Source of the DNA: Thereva unica
Lineage: Eukaryota > Arthropoda > Insecta > Diptera > Therevidae
Assembly: GCA_949987705.1 (NCBI GenBank)
Contig: CATLJY010000227.1
Coordinates: 1-64,000 of the forward strand
Length of the DNA: 64,000 nt
Direction of reading: 5' to 3'
Within the stretch, counting starts at the first letter, position 1. Every line of letters begins with the position of its first letter. Positions 1 through 10,093 of the stretch are shown here, piece after piece. The notes under the pieces were generated by a model that worked only from the letters and a program-made list of their open reading frames with translations, was not told the origin of the DNA and did not search any database. A program made the translations under genes and the position numbers.

Positions 1-91
1 GTGCGATGTTTTCCTTAAAAAAAAACCAACAAAAAAGTCAGCTGTTATTATCCCTAAAAAGGGTTTATTATAGTGCATTTTTTTAATAAAT

Positions 92-250
92 ATGGTAAAC
101 AAATTACTGCGAATATCACCTCTCCTCAACAAATCTGCAAGTTTTAAAGTAGATTGGCATGTATATGTCATCAAGAAAAGTGACATTTTAGGGTTTGACG
201 AACGTTCGTTAAGTATGTTCGCCTATTTACGTGGATGTAAGAAATTATGA
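92..250 (+). CDS. Unrecognised 52-codon ORF at window edge
   Basis: A short ATG-to-TGA frame encodes a basic peptide of 52 residues ending LRGCKKL. It lies just upstream of the minisatellite and in no visible element. I recognise no domain. At this length an open frame can occur by chance in AT-rich DNA, so it is recorded only for completeness. It could also be the tail of an element whose body lies left of the window. Confidence 0.12.
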   Translation: MVNKLLRISPLLNKSASFKVDWHVYVIKKSDILGFDERSLSMFAYLRGCKKL

Positions 251-299
251 AGCAATCACAAATGAATATTAAATAAAGTGAATTTCGAGTCATTCATTT

Positions 300-2575
300 C
301 TACGTGATTATAGGGATGCACTGTCAAAATTTCAGCCCTTCAGCTTCAGAGGTTTGGGTTAACCCCATTTCATCCCCTTAGGGGATGAATTTCGAATACT
401 CGCCTCTTAGTGGATGTCCATGTCATTATAGGGATGCACTGTCCAAATTTCAACCCTGTAGTTCCAGTAGTTTGGTAAACCAAATTTGACCCCTTTAGGG
501 GATGAATTTCGAAAAATCGCTTCTTAGTAAATGTCCACGATGCACTGTCAAAATTTCAGCCGTTTAGCTCCAGCGGTTTGGCTTAACCCCATTTAACCCC
601 CTTAGGGGATAAATTTCAATCGTCCCTAAGTGGATGCCCACGTCATTGTAGTGATGCACGGTCAAAATTAGAGCCCTCCAGCTTCAGCGGTGTGGGTTAA
701 TCCCATTTCACCCCATTAGGGGATAAATTTCGAAAAATCGCTTCTTAGTGGATGTCCACGTCATTAAGGGGATGCACTGTCAAAATTTCAGCCCTATAGC
801 TCCAGCGGTTTGGATAAACCCCATTTCACCCCCTTAGGGGATGAATTTCGAAAAATCGCTTTATAGTGGATGTCCACTCCATTATAGAGATGCACTGTCC
901 AAATTTCAGCCCTATAGCTTTAGCGGTTTGTAAAAACCCCATTTCACACCCTTAGGGTATGAATTTCGAAAAATCGCTCTTTAGTGGATGTAAACGTCAT
1001 TATAGGGATGCTCTGTCAAAATTTCAGCCGTATAGCTTTAGAGGTTTGTATAAACCCCATTTCACACCCTTAGGGGATGAATTTCGAAAAATCGCTCTTT
1101 AGTGGATGTCCACGTCATTATAGGGATGCACTGTTAAAATTTCAATTCTATAGCTCCAGCGGTTTGGATAAACCCTATTTCACCCCCTTAAGGGATGAAT
1201 TTCGAAAAATTGCTTTATAGTGGATGTCCACGCCATTATAGAGATGCACTGTCAAAATTTTAGCCCTATAGCTCCAACGGTTTGGATAAACCCCTTTTCA
1301 CCCCCTTAGGGAATGAATTTCGAAAAATCGCTTTTTAGTGGATGTAAACGTCATTATAGGGGTGCACTGTCAAACTTTCAGCCCTATAACTCCAGCGGTT
1401 TGGGTAAACCCGCTTAGGGGATGAATTTCGAAAAATCGCTTCTTAGTGGATGTCCACGCCATTATAGGGATGCACTGTCAAAATTTCAGCCCTATAGCTC
1501 CAAAGGTTTGGATAAACCCCATTTCACCCCCTTAGGGGATGAATTTCGAAAAATCGTTTCTTAGTGGATGACCACGCCATTATAGGAATGCATTGTCAAA
1601 ATTTCAGCCCTATAGCTCCAACGGTTTGGATAAACCCCATTTCACCCCCTTAGGGGATGAATTTCGAAAAATCGCTTCTTAGTGGATGTCCACGCCATTA
1701 TAGGGATGCACTGTCAAAATTTCAGCCCTATAGCTCCAGCGGTTTGGGTAAACCCCATTTCACCCCCTTAGGGGATGAATTTCGAAAAATCGTTTCTTAG
1801 TGGATGTCCACGCCATTATAGGAATGCACTGTCAAAATTTCAGCCCTATAGCTCCAACGGTTTGGATAAACCCCATTTCACCCCCTTAGGGGATGAATTT
1901 CGAAAAATCGCTTCTTAGTGGATGTCCACGCCATTATAGGGATGCACTGTCAAAATTTCAGCCCTAAAGCTCCAGCGGTTTGGGTAAACCCCATTTCACC
2001 ACCTTAGGGGATGAATTTCGAAAAATCGCTTCTTAGTGGATGTCCACGCCATTATAGGGATGCACTGTCAAAATTTCAGCCCTATAGCTCCAACGGTTTG
2101 GATAAACCCCATTTCACCCCTTAGGGGATGAATTTCGAAAAATCGCTTCTTAGTGGATGTCCACGCCATTATAGGGATGCACTGTCAAAATTTCAGCCCT
2201 ATAGCTCCAGCGGTTTGGGTAAACCCCATTTCACCCCCTTAGGGGATGAATTTCGAAAAATCGCTTCTTAGTGGATGTCCACGCCATTATAGGGATGCAC
2301 TGTCAAAATTTCAGCCCTATAGCTCCAGCGGTTTGGGTAAACCCCATTTCACCCCCTTAGGGGATGAATTTCGAAAAATCGCTTCTTAGTGGATGTCCAC
2401 GCCATTATAGGGATGCACTGTCAAAATTTCAGCCCTATAGCTCCAACGGTTTGGATAAGCCCCATTTCACCCCCTTAGGGGATGAATTTCGAAAAATCGC
2501 TTCTTAGTGGATGTCCACGCCATTATAGGGATGCACTGTCAAAATTTCAGCCCTTTAGCTCTAGCGGTTTAAGTT
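300..2575 (+). repeat. 118-bp minisatellite array, about 20 units
   Basis: The phrase GATGCACTGTCAAAATTTC recurs about every 118 bases from about 313 to 2530. Each unit contains a CCCCTTAGGGGATGAATTTC block and a TCCAGCGGTTTGG block. Left-hand units are diverged and some carry deletions (about 490-540 and about 1400). Units right of about 1450 are nearly identical. From about 1600 to 2330 units mostly alternate between an AACGGTTTGGATAA form and an AGCGGTTTGGGTAA form, which suggests a 236-bp dimer. Such arrays often sit inside non-LTR 3' UTRs or Helitrons; the parent element is not identified. Confidence 0.93.
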
Positions 2576-2767
2576 GTGCGTTGTCTGTCAGTCAGTTACT
2601 TTTTATACAATAGAAAAAAATCCCCTTGCAACTTATTGAACCCCATTTCACCCCCTTCAACCCTTTTGTTCTCTATAAAAAGTAGCCTATGTCCGTCTCC
2701 AAGGTCTAAACTATGTCTGTTGCAAATTTCATCAAAATCGGTTTAGTGGTTTAGGCGTGAAAGCGTA

Positions 2768-2836
<69 letters not shown>

Positions 2837-2877
2837 GTTACTTTCGCATTTATAATATTAGTAAGGATATATATATT
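2576..2877 (+). mobile_element. 3' terminus of an unidentified non-LTR-like element
   Basis: After the last minisatellite unit the sequence contains a 'CATCAAAATCGGTTTAGTGG' block, a run of about 17 CAGA units (2768-2836), and an end block CTTTCGCATTTATAATATTAGTA in two overlapping pieces. Similar tails occur at the 3' ends of insect RTE-like elements and their SINEs; this is my recollection of the family pattern and was not searched. No coding sequence is attached. The (TA)-rich tail at about 2867-2877 is where the next transposon is inserted. Confidence 0.35.
2768..2836 (+). repeat. (CAGA)n microsatellite
   Basis: About 17 uninterrupted CAGA tetranucleotides in the tail of the preceding 3' terminus. 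Confidence 0.97.
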
Positions 2878-2943
2878 AGGGTGTCCCAAAAAAATCAAAG
2901 TTGTTTCTTTATAACGCATACCCTCTAATTTTGTTCGAATGAT
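2878..2943 (+). repeat. Left terminal inverted repeat of the 2.7-kb transposon
   Basis: Imperfect inverted repeat matching the reverse complement of 6252-6326. The outermost 12 bases (AGGGTGTCCCAA) and an inner block (GCATACCC then CTAATTTT) are the best-conserved parts. Confidence 0.85.
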
Positions 2944-3091
2944 GTCAAAACTATCGTCCTTAGAACCACGGCAACCCGTGCCGACTTACATCGAAACATG
3001 TGGGTACTAGGCGCGCGGCAGCGAGCGTATCGACATTCATGTTATTACTTGTTTGTTTTATTAGTGAACGCATTGTTTTCGTACAATCAAG

Positions 3092-5332
3092 ATGTCGGTG
3101 GAGTTACGCAGTTCGAAAAAGGATATTTTCTTAATAGGGAACGTAAAACATCAAATTACTGGTTCAAAACTTCCCTCAAATGGCCAAATACTCGCAGTTC
3201 TATTCTACAATATTCGTGAGGTGAATTTAAGTGTAAATGAAAGTGCAAATCTGGCTATTCGTGAGTGCATTATTTATTGGGAAAAGGCACGTATTCCAAC
3301 TAAATCTTTTCCTAACTGCGTTAAGAAATTAGTTAATTTGTACCAAGTTTGGAGGGATTTACAAAAAAATGCTAAAAAGACGCAAAATGTGTTTCAGCAG
3401 CGTCGACAAGAGTTTGTTACAAACTTAGACAACTTATTTGATATTGCACATGCCGATGCGCTTCAATTAATAAAGATTGACGAAGATAGGATCTTCTTAC
3501 AGCGACAGAGAGAGCCAGGTCGGCCTGGTCACTTAGCTGGAGTAGACAAAAAACTGGCCGAAAAATCAGAAAAGGCGCGAGTTAGGAGCATTGAAGAGGA
3601 AAAACGGCGTGCTAAACACTATTCAACTCTGTTGCCTTCAACTTCTTCTTATGTTCCTCAAGAAGATTCATCATCTGATTCTGAAAAAAATAGTCTACAA
3701 GAAATTTTTGCTATACCCGTTGAGAGCACACGACCCGAGTCTAATATTTCCGTAAGGAAAAGTTTCATAACTCCAAAATTGGTTGCTGCATTAGATCGGT
3801 GTCAGATAAGTATGAGGAATTCTGTTTATATTATACAAGCAACTATTGAAGCTCTTGGGCATAACATTGACGAATTTCCAATTAGTAAGTCGACCATTCA
3901 AAGAATTCGTACGGAAAAGCGAACAGAGCGCGCAGAAGCAATTAAAGTTGATTTCCAGAACAAGGTACCAGATACTGTAACCGTCCATTGGGACGGGAAG
4001 CTGTTGCCCGCTTTAGATTCACGCAAATGTAAAGAAGAACGACTTCCGATACTTGTTACATATGATGATAAAGAACAACTTCTTGCTGTACCTAAATTGG
4101 ACAACTCTTCAGGTCGTGAACAGGCAGAAGCGGTTTGGAATGCTCTTTTAGACTGGAATCTTGAAGACAAAGTGCAGATGCTCTGTTGTGATACTACTGC
4201 TTCAAACACAGGTCGCATTAATGGCGCCTGTGTGCTGCTGGAACAGAAATTAGGCAGAGAAGTGCTTATATTTGCCTGTCGCCATCATGTATATGAATTA
4301 GTATTGAAAGGCGTATTCGAAGCTAAAATCAACCAAATTACGTCGAGCCCTGGCATCCCATTGTTCAAGAAATTCCGAGAAAACTGGAAAAACATAAATT
4401 CTGAGAGAATAGAGAGTCATAAAGAAAAGTTTTCTTGCCTGAGTGATGCAAATATTAATGAACTGCTAGAGTTTTACCGGAGAGAATTAACTAAAGATAT
4501 TGTTAGAGATGACCATCGCGAATTAATAGAGCTTTCAATAAAGTTTCTTGGCGGTGATACAGAAAATAAATTTAAGATTCGGCCTCCAGGCGCCATGCAC
4601 CAAGCTAGGTGGATGGCAAGAGCTATTTACGCTCTAAAAATATCATTTCTAAGCTCGCAATTCAGAATCGCAAAGAAGGAAGAGGAAGCTCTCCTTGACG
4701 TCTGCCTATTCATCGTCACATCTTACGTCAAACCCTGGTTGCAATGTATTTTGGCAGTGAAAGCTCCTTACCAAGACCTCTGCTTTTTGAAAGCCATGAA
4801 GGCCTACGAGGCAGTTGACAAAAGCATCTCAAAGGCAGCTTTACAGAAGTTCTGTCAGCACTTGTGGTATTTGACCGATGAGGTGTCTATCTTGTCTCTC
4901 TTTGATGATAGTGTAGACCAAGAGACTAAAGCTAAAATGGTTGCTAACTTGTCCAATACAATTCCATCAGCTCATGGGAAACGGTACATGCCATCATGCT
5001 GTGGCCCACTCTATGCGAAAAAACTCGAAGACTTCGTTTCCGCCAAAAGCAAGTCTTTGTTCACTCGGCTGAAACTTGACGACAGCTTTCTCAACGAGTC
5101 TCCTTCTTTGTGGTCGAATAATGCTTCGTTTCAACAGGCTAATATGAAGGTACAGACCTTAAGAGCAGTAAACGATACCGCCGAAAGAGCAGTCAAGTTG
5201 ATGCAAGACTTTCATGGCTTGATCACTGTCGAAGAGGAACAAAAACAATTTCTACTACGCTGCGTACAAGACCACAGGCAGATCTATCCAGACTGTAAAA
5301 AGCAAACTCTGAAAAGGAAATATGATAAATAA
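3092..5332 (+). CDS. Transposase-like protein, 746 aa, open frame
   Basis: Inferred to be the element's own transposase because it is the only long gene between matching terminal inverted repeats. It has no stops or frameshifts. An N-terminal region of about 200 residues is basic and charged. Then come candidate catalytic positions of an RNase H-like fold: HWDGK with Asp about 301, CCDTTASN with Asp about 367, and CRHH with Cys 396 and His 399. A C-x2-H spacing after the second Asp is the C/D(2)H signature shared by hAT, P, Kolobok, Mutator and related superfamilies. The final Glu is not assigned. No THAP, BED or CCHC domain is visible, so the superfamily is left open. The start is the first ATG of the frame; a further Met lies downstream. 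Confidence 0.75.
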   Translation: MSVELRSSKKDIFLIGNVKHQITGSKLPSNGQILAVLFYNIREVNLSVNESANLAIRECIIYWEKARIPTKSFPNCVKKLVNLYQVWRDLQKNAKKTQNVFQQRRQEFVTNLDNLFDIAHADALQLIKIDEDRIFLQRQREPGRPGHLAGVDKKLAEKSEKARVRSIEEEKRRAKHYSTLLPSTSSYVPQEDSSSDSEKNSLQEIFAIPVESTRPESNISVRKSFITPKLVAALDRCQISMRNSVYIIQATIEALGHNIDEFPISKSTIQRIRTEKRTERAEAIKVDFQNKVPDTVTVHWDGKLLPALDSRKCKEERLPILVTYDDKEQLLAVPKLDNSSGREQAEAVWNALLDWNLEDKVQMLCCDTTASNTGRINGACVLLEQKLGREVLIFACRHHVYELVLKGVFEAKINQITSSPGIPLFKKFRENWKNINSERIESHKEKFSCLSDANINELLEFYRRELTKDIVRDDHRELIELSIKFLGGDTENKFKIRPPGAMHQARWMARAIYALKISFLSSQFRIAKKEEEALLDVCLFIVTSYVKPWLQCILAVKAPYQDLCFLKAMKAYEAVDKSISKAALQKFCQHLWYLTDEVSILSLFDDSVDQETKAKMVANLSNTIPSAHGKRYMPSCCGPLYAKKLEDFVSAKSKSLFTRLKLDDSFLNESPSLWSNNASFQQANMKVQTLRAVNDTAERAVKLMQDFHGLITVEEEQKQFLLRCVQDHRQIYPDCKKQTLKRKYDK

Positions 5333-5502
5333 AGCCCTTTTTACTATTTACTGAAAAAAATATGCTTTATTTACTGAATTGAAATTAAGTTCTTAAATCT
5401 CCCTTTATTTCTCCATACTAGCTTTCAGGTGCAAACTTTGATGCTAAGTCGGCACGGGTTACCATTATCCGACTGCAATAATACTTCATATTTAAGACTT
5501 AA

Positions 5503-6241
5503 GGGTACCTTACCCATTCTCGATTTCTGATTTTTGCGATTTTCATTGGGCCGGTAAATGATGAAAAATCGACTATGAGGTACGGATATATTTATACATG
5601 TAATTGAAAACCTTAAGAACAAGAAAAAAATGTAACATAGTTGTGTATGAACATTTTATAGCCTCTTTTTGCGGTCAACTAAAAGTCCTCTTTTTGGATG
5701 GCGGGCATGATTGTAATTGACTGGAACGTCTGAAACCAAAAAATCGAACGGAATTTTAAAGAGTTCATGTTTGGCTAGGGAATAGACTATTATTATTTGT
5801 TTAGTGCAAAAATTTACAAAATGGTGGACTTATGAATTTTTTTTTTTCAAAATCCGAGTTTTTTTTTGTAAACTATTAGGCTGTAATAATAGAAGATCAT
5901 CATCCATCTTTTTACAAATAGTCTAAGTTATAGCTTTTGGTGTTTAGAAACACATATCAAAATTTCAGAACGATCGCTTTTATAGTTTTTGACTTACAAT
6001 GCCCGCCAATCGTAAAAACATAGTTTCGAGAAAAATGCGTTTAAAGTTTTTGAAGTAATTTTCCGCGCCACGGCGAAACTAAGCATTTGCGATTTGACGC
6101 GCCCACCCAATCTGCTGGAACTCCAAGAGTATTCCGAATTTCGACTTGAAACTTTCAGGAAATATTTTTGAAGAGTTATAGATTCGAGTAAGACAATAAA
6201 AAAAAATCGATTTTTTGAAACCGAGAATGGGTAGGGTACCC
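5503..6241. mobile_element. MITE with TTAA target duplication
   Basis: A 739-bp segment has inverted ends: GGGTACCTTACCCATTCTCG at the left and its imperfect complement CGAGAATGGGTAGGGTACCC at the right. It is bounded by TTAA at 5499-5502 and 6242-6245. TTAA targets are typical of piggyBac- and Kolobok-type elements. No coding potential is seen. It is nested in the 3' part of the larger transposon: deleting it with one TTAA restores continuity between the subterminal repeat and the terminal repeat. Confidence 0.88.
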
Positions 6242-6251
6242 TTAAGGGTCA

Positions 6252-6326
6252 AATCGAAAAAAATTAGCGGGTATGCTTATCCAAATTCGCCAAAAAAAAT
6301 TTCGCCCTTATAGCTTGGGACACCCT
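6252..6326 (-). repeat. Right terminal inverted repeat of the 2.7-kb transposon
   Basis: Reverse-complement partner of 2878-2943; ends in TTGGGACACCCT immediately before the (TA)n tract. Confidence 0.85.
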
Positions 6327-6330
6327 AATA

Positions 6331-6498
<168 letters not shown>

Positions 6499-6731
6499 TT
6501 CCTGGGGGTAAAAAAGCATTCGCTACCGGCATGACTCAAGTGCCCCTTACTGGCCGATCCCGCATGACGGTTATGTTTCACGTAAATCCACACATACACA
6601 CATATGGACACATAAGTGCACATACGCATATATGGGTCTATGAAATGAGAACTAAAAAAGCCCCTCCGACGTGATCCACCCCCGCGGGACTGGCTAATAA
6701 GCATTACATCGCGGGGGTCGTTCAGCTTCAT

Positions 6732-9700
6732 TCAGCTGCTTCTGCTCGCGGCATTTCTGTGCCTTTCTCTATTTCTTACGGCTTCTTCTTGCCTTAGCTT
6801 TCTGTGAATGGTCTTGAGGGTTGCTTCCACGTCCCTCCACATTTCCTCAGACCTCATCATATGGTCTAGGATGTTTTCGGGCGTTAGTGGCTCCTCGACC
6901 CTTTCTTCTAGTTTCGCCCTTTCCTCGGCGAATCTCGAGCAGGTAAAGAAGACGTGTTCTGCGTCTTCCTCCGTCGCTGGGCATACTGGACACAACGGTG
7001 AATCATCGTGCCCGAAGCGGTGGAGGTATTTCCTATACCCCCCGTGTCCGCTCAGGAACTGCGTGAGGTCGTAACTTACTTCCCCACGCTCCCTCGTAGC
7101 CCATATTTCCACGTTAGGGATAAGTCTGTGGGTCCAGCGACCCTTAACAGACTCGTCCCACTTCGCCTGCCATTCCCTTAAAGACTCGCAGCGCGCCATC
7201 TGCCGCCGCACCCTTCTTGGCTCCCCTCCACCATATTCTGGGTCATAGAGACGCATGCCCTCCCTCGCCAGAATATCTATGGGAATCATCCCAGCTATCA
7301 CGCACGCCGCATCGTCGGACGTGGTCCTGTACGCGCAGCAAGCGCGAAGTGCACTTAGCCTATATGCAGCCCTCCATTTTCTACTATTTGCAGTCCTGTT
7401 TAACGCTGCTGCCCACACTGGCGCTGCGTATAACAGGACTGAGCTTTCCACCCTCCCCAAGAGGAGGCGGCGACTCGGTCTAGGGCCCCCAACATTGGGC
7501 AGCATTCTTGCGAGTGCTGCACAAATCGCAGACGCTTTGTCTGCCGTGCCCTCCAAGTGCGCTTTGAAGTTTAGCCTCCGGTCGATCATCACTCCCAGGT
7601 ACCTTAGTGCGGGCTGTGAGTGGATGATCTGTTCCCCTACTTTTATCCTTACGGATACTAGCTTTCGTCGCTTGCTGATCAGCACTACTTCCGTTTTGTG
7701 CTCTGCCAGCTTCAACCCAGCGCGTTCTAGCCACCCTTTTATTTCCCAGATCGCTTCGTTTGCATACAGTTCGATGTCATCTGGGTGTTTTCCTTCGACA
7801 ACTACCCCGATATCATCTGCAAACCCGATCGCCACTGCTTCCTTTGGAAGACGAAGCCCCAACACATCATTGTACATTGCGATCCATAGGAGAGGGCCCA
7901 GGACGGAACCTTGCGGGACACCGCATGTTGTCCCGAACACTTTAGGACCATCATCCGAATCACAATGAAGCGACCTACCCTGGAGGTAGTCGGCCACTAC
8001 ACGCACTAGGTACTTTGGTGTGCCTAGCTTGATCAACGCCTCAACTATTTTGCTCCACCTCGCTGAGTTGAAAGCATTTTTTACGTCGAGGGTTATCAAT
8101 GCGCAGCAGTGATTTTTCTCTATGGCGGCTCTTGCTATGCCCACCACCATATTGACTGCATCAGTCGTCGACCTTGCCTTTCTGAAGCCGAATTGCTTGT
8201 CCGACAGGCCACCTACCCTTTCGACGCTAGGGAGAATCCTGTTACAGATCACCCGCTCGAAAAGTTTGCCTATACAACTAAGGAGGCATATCGGTCTGTA
8301 GGACGATGGGTCCCCTAGAGGTTTGTTCGGCTTCGGTAGGAGCACGAGTTTCTGCTGTTTCCATCGCTCCGGGAAGATCCCCTCTCTCAGGCACGCTGTG
8401 AAGACTTCAGCGAACCTGTCTGGCGCTATTGAAGCTGCTAGCTTCGCCGCTTTATTTGGTATGCCATCCATGCCAGGGGCCTTATTGATGGCTACCTTTT
8501 TTGCGGCTTCCAGGATCTCATCTGCGGTTATTGCAGGTATCTCTTCTGGGTCCACCTGGAGGGTGGGTAGATCGACCGTGCGTACGTTCTGTGGAAACAG
8601 GACGTACACAATGCTCTGGAGCAGCGCGGGGCAGGTGATCGGCGGAGAGCGTTTGCCCTTGACCGCTGACATAACCATTTTATAGGCTCCACCCCAGGGG
8701 TCCGAGTCTGCTTCTCTGCACAACCTTTTGAAGTGCTCGGATTTACTTCTAGCGATGGCCTTGTTCAGCATTTTTCTCGCTTCCTTATATCTCTGAAGGA
8801 GTTCATCGAAATCCGGACGGTTCCGGGCTCTCTGAGTTTTCCTTCTCGCCTTCAGACAGGTCCTTCGGCATTCATCGATCTCTGCATTCCACCAGAAGTT
8901 TGGTGAAAGCCTACGATTGCCGGCGCGCCGTGGCATGGATGCGTCACATGCCCGTTTCACCGATTCTTCTATTTCCTCTGCCCCTTCCCTGGCATCTCCT
9001 GCCGACCTCGCATCATGCAGGAATACTTCCTCGAACACCTCTGCGTCGAGTTTCTTAACGGCCCATCCTCTAGCCGTTCCGTACCTAGGATTCCTCTTTC
9101 CTATACCCTGGCCTACCTCGAAGATGATGGCTTGGTGATCGCTGTGCGTGTACAAATCGCTCACCCGCCACTGTAGGTCCTTGGCCACTGAATCGCTCAC
9201 GTAAGTGATGTCGATCACAGACGATCTCCCACCCCTTTGGAAGGTGTTTTCGCCTCCAGTGTTGACTAACACTACGTTAAGTCGCGAGAATACTTCTAGA
9301 AGTATGCGCCCTCTTGCATTCGTTTGTCGACTGCCCCATTCGACAGCCCAAGCATTAAAATCACCCGCTAGTATTACCGGGTGATGGCGACTCGCGTCGG
9401 CGGCTAACCTTTCCAGCATCGACTCGTAATCGTCTAGTGTCAGGCTTGGCGCCGCATAGCAGCTGTAGACGTGTATTCCGCCTACTTTTGCCCGCGTGAA
9501 GCCATTCTCTGGGCTTCTCATGGTATCTTCCATGGCTCGGCTCCCACACGTCCATATCGCTGACGTGCCGCTGCTATCGTTTATCCAGACGCCGCTGTGC
9601 AGGTTTCTATACTGCTCGCAGACGATTGCGACGTCGATTTTCTCCTCGTAGACTGTCTGTGCCAGCAGATCTTGTGCCGCTTGACAGTGGTTCAGGTTAA

Positions 9701-9761
9701 TCTGTATGAACCTTATCTTCGACTTCGACTTCTTTGGACTGCTGCCCTGTACAGTGGGCAC
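6732..9761 (-). CDS. R1-type ORF2: endonuclease and reverse transcriptase, 1009 aa
   Basis: This enzyme would nick the target and copy the element RNA by target-primed reverse transcription. An apurinic-type endonuclease occupies about residues 15-225, with IRFIQINLNHCQAAQDLL at the start, AGDFNAW and a terminal SDHQ. The reverse transcriptase follows, with GFRKARSTTDA, TLDVKNAFNSARW, GVPQGSVLGPLLW and FADD (about 645). A C-x2-C-x7-H-x4-C type knuckle lies near 920-938 (CPVC...HVFFTC). The length and domain order fit R1-clade ORF2. There are no stops. The start codon overlaps the end of ORF1 by about 49 bases in another frame. Confidence 0.92.
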   Translation of the reverse strand: MPTVQGSSPKKSKSKIRFIQINLNHCQAAQDLLAQTVYEEKIDVAIVCEQYRNLHSGVWINDSSGTSAIWTCGSRAMEDTMRSPENGFTRAKVGGIHVYSCYAAPSLTLDDYESMLERLAADASRHHPVILAGDFNAWAVEWGSRQTNARGRILLEVFSRLNVVLVNTGGENTFQRGGRSSVIDITYVSDSVAKDLQWRVSDLYTHSDHQAIIFEVGQGIGKRNPRYGTARGWAVKKLDAEVFEEVFLHDARSAGDAREGAEEIEESVKRACDASMPRRAGNRRLSPNFWWNAEIDECRRTCLKARRKTQRARNRPDFDELLQRYKEARKMLNKAIARSKSEHFKRLCREADSDPWGGAYKMVMSAVKGKRSPPITCPALLQSIVYVLFPQNVRTVDLPTLQVDPEEIPAITADEILEAAKKVAINKAPGMDGIPNKAAKLAASIAPDRFAEVFTACLREGIFPERWKQQKLVLLPKPNKPLGDPSSYRPICLLSCIGKLFERVICNRILPSVERVGGLSDKQFGFRKARSTTDAVNMVVGIARAAIEKNHCCALITLDVKNAFNSARWSKIVEALIKLGTPKYLVRVVADYLQGRSLHCDSDDGPKVFGTTCGVPQGSVLGPLLWIAMYNDVLGLRLPKEAVAIGFADDIGVVVEGKHPDDIELYANEAIWEIKGWLERAGLKLAEHKTEVVLISKRRKLVSVRIKVGEQIIHSQPALRYLGVMIDRRLNFKAHLEGTADKASAICAALARMLPNVGGPRPSRRLLLGRVESSVLLYAAPVWAAALNRTANSRKWRAAYRLSALRACCAYRTTSDDAACVIAGMIPIDILAREGMRLYDPEYGGGEPRRVRRQMARCESLREWQAKWDESVKGRWTHRLIPNVEIWATRERGEVSYDLTQFLSGHGGYRKYLHRFGHDDSPLCPVCPATEEDAEHVFFTCSRFAEERAKLEERVEEPLTPENILDHMMRSEEMWRDVEATLKTIHRKLRQEEAVRNRERHRNAASRSS

Positions 9762-10001
9762 CTATTACTCCCCGTAGCGTGAGCGTCGTGCTCGCCCTTC
9801 CCCTTATCTCCTTTACATAGGAGGCATTTAGGGCTCTTATTGCAGTCCTTAGCAATATGTCCCCCCTCCCCGCATCTCCAGCATAGCTCCTTCATGTTCT
9901 GAGCGCTGGTGCATTTCCTAGCGATATGACCTATCCCAAAACATTTGAAGCACTTAATTGGTGCTGTTGTCTCCCGTATCCGGCAAACAACCCAGCCGAT
10001 G

Positions 10002-10002
<1 letters not shown>
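9713..10002 (-). CDS. R1-type ORF1 (Gag-like), C-terminal fragment
   Basis: The surviving C-terminal part is a nucleic-acid-binding Gag-like protein. It has consecutive CCHC knuckles: CFKCFGIGHIARKC, CWRCGEGGHIAKDC and a third Cys-rich stretch starting CLLC. The frame is open into the (TA)n tract, so the element boundary and not a start codon defines the left end. The upstream region usual for this family is absent. Confidence 0.85.

Positions 10003-10091
<89 letters not shown>
10003..10091. repeat. (TA)n microsatellite, right of the R1-like element
   Basis: About 88 bases of pure TA that abut the truncated 5' end of the R1-like element. Confidence 0.97.

Positions 10092-10093
<2 letters not shown>

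Larger units (their letters stand above)
2878..6326 (+). mobile_element. Cut-and-paste DNA transposon, superfamily uncertain
   Basis: The ends are inverted repeats: AGGGTGTCCCAA at 2878 and TTGGGACACCCT at 6315-6326. The symmetry continues inwards: GCATACCC-CTAATTTT near 2917 pairs with AAAATTAG-GGGTATGC near 6262-6276. A further subterminal inverted pair, GGCAACCCGTGCCGACTTA (about 2970-2988) and TAAGTCGGCACGGGTTACC (about 5445-5463), flanks the gene. A TA dinucleotide lies at both junctions, but the target is TA-rich so the duplication length is ambiguous. One long intronless gene fills the interior. A MITE (5503-6241) is nested in the 3' end; without it the element would be about 2.7 kb. 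Confidence 0.85.

Noticed and set aside
7255..7968. 237-codon plus-strand frame inside the R1 ORF2
   Set aside because: Antisense shadow of a GC-rich RT gene; no domain.
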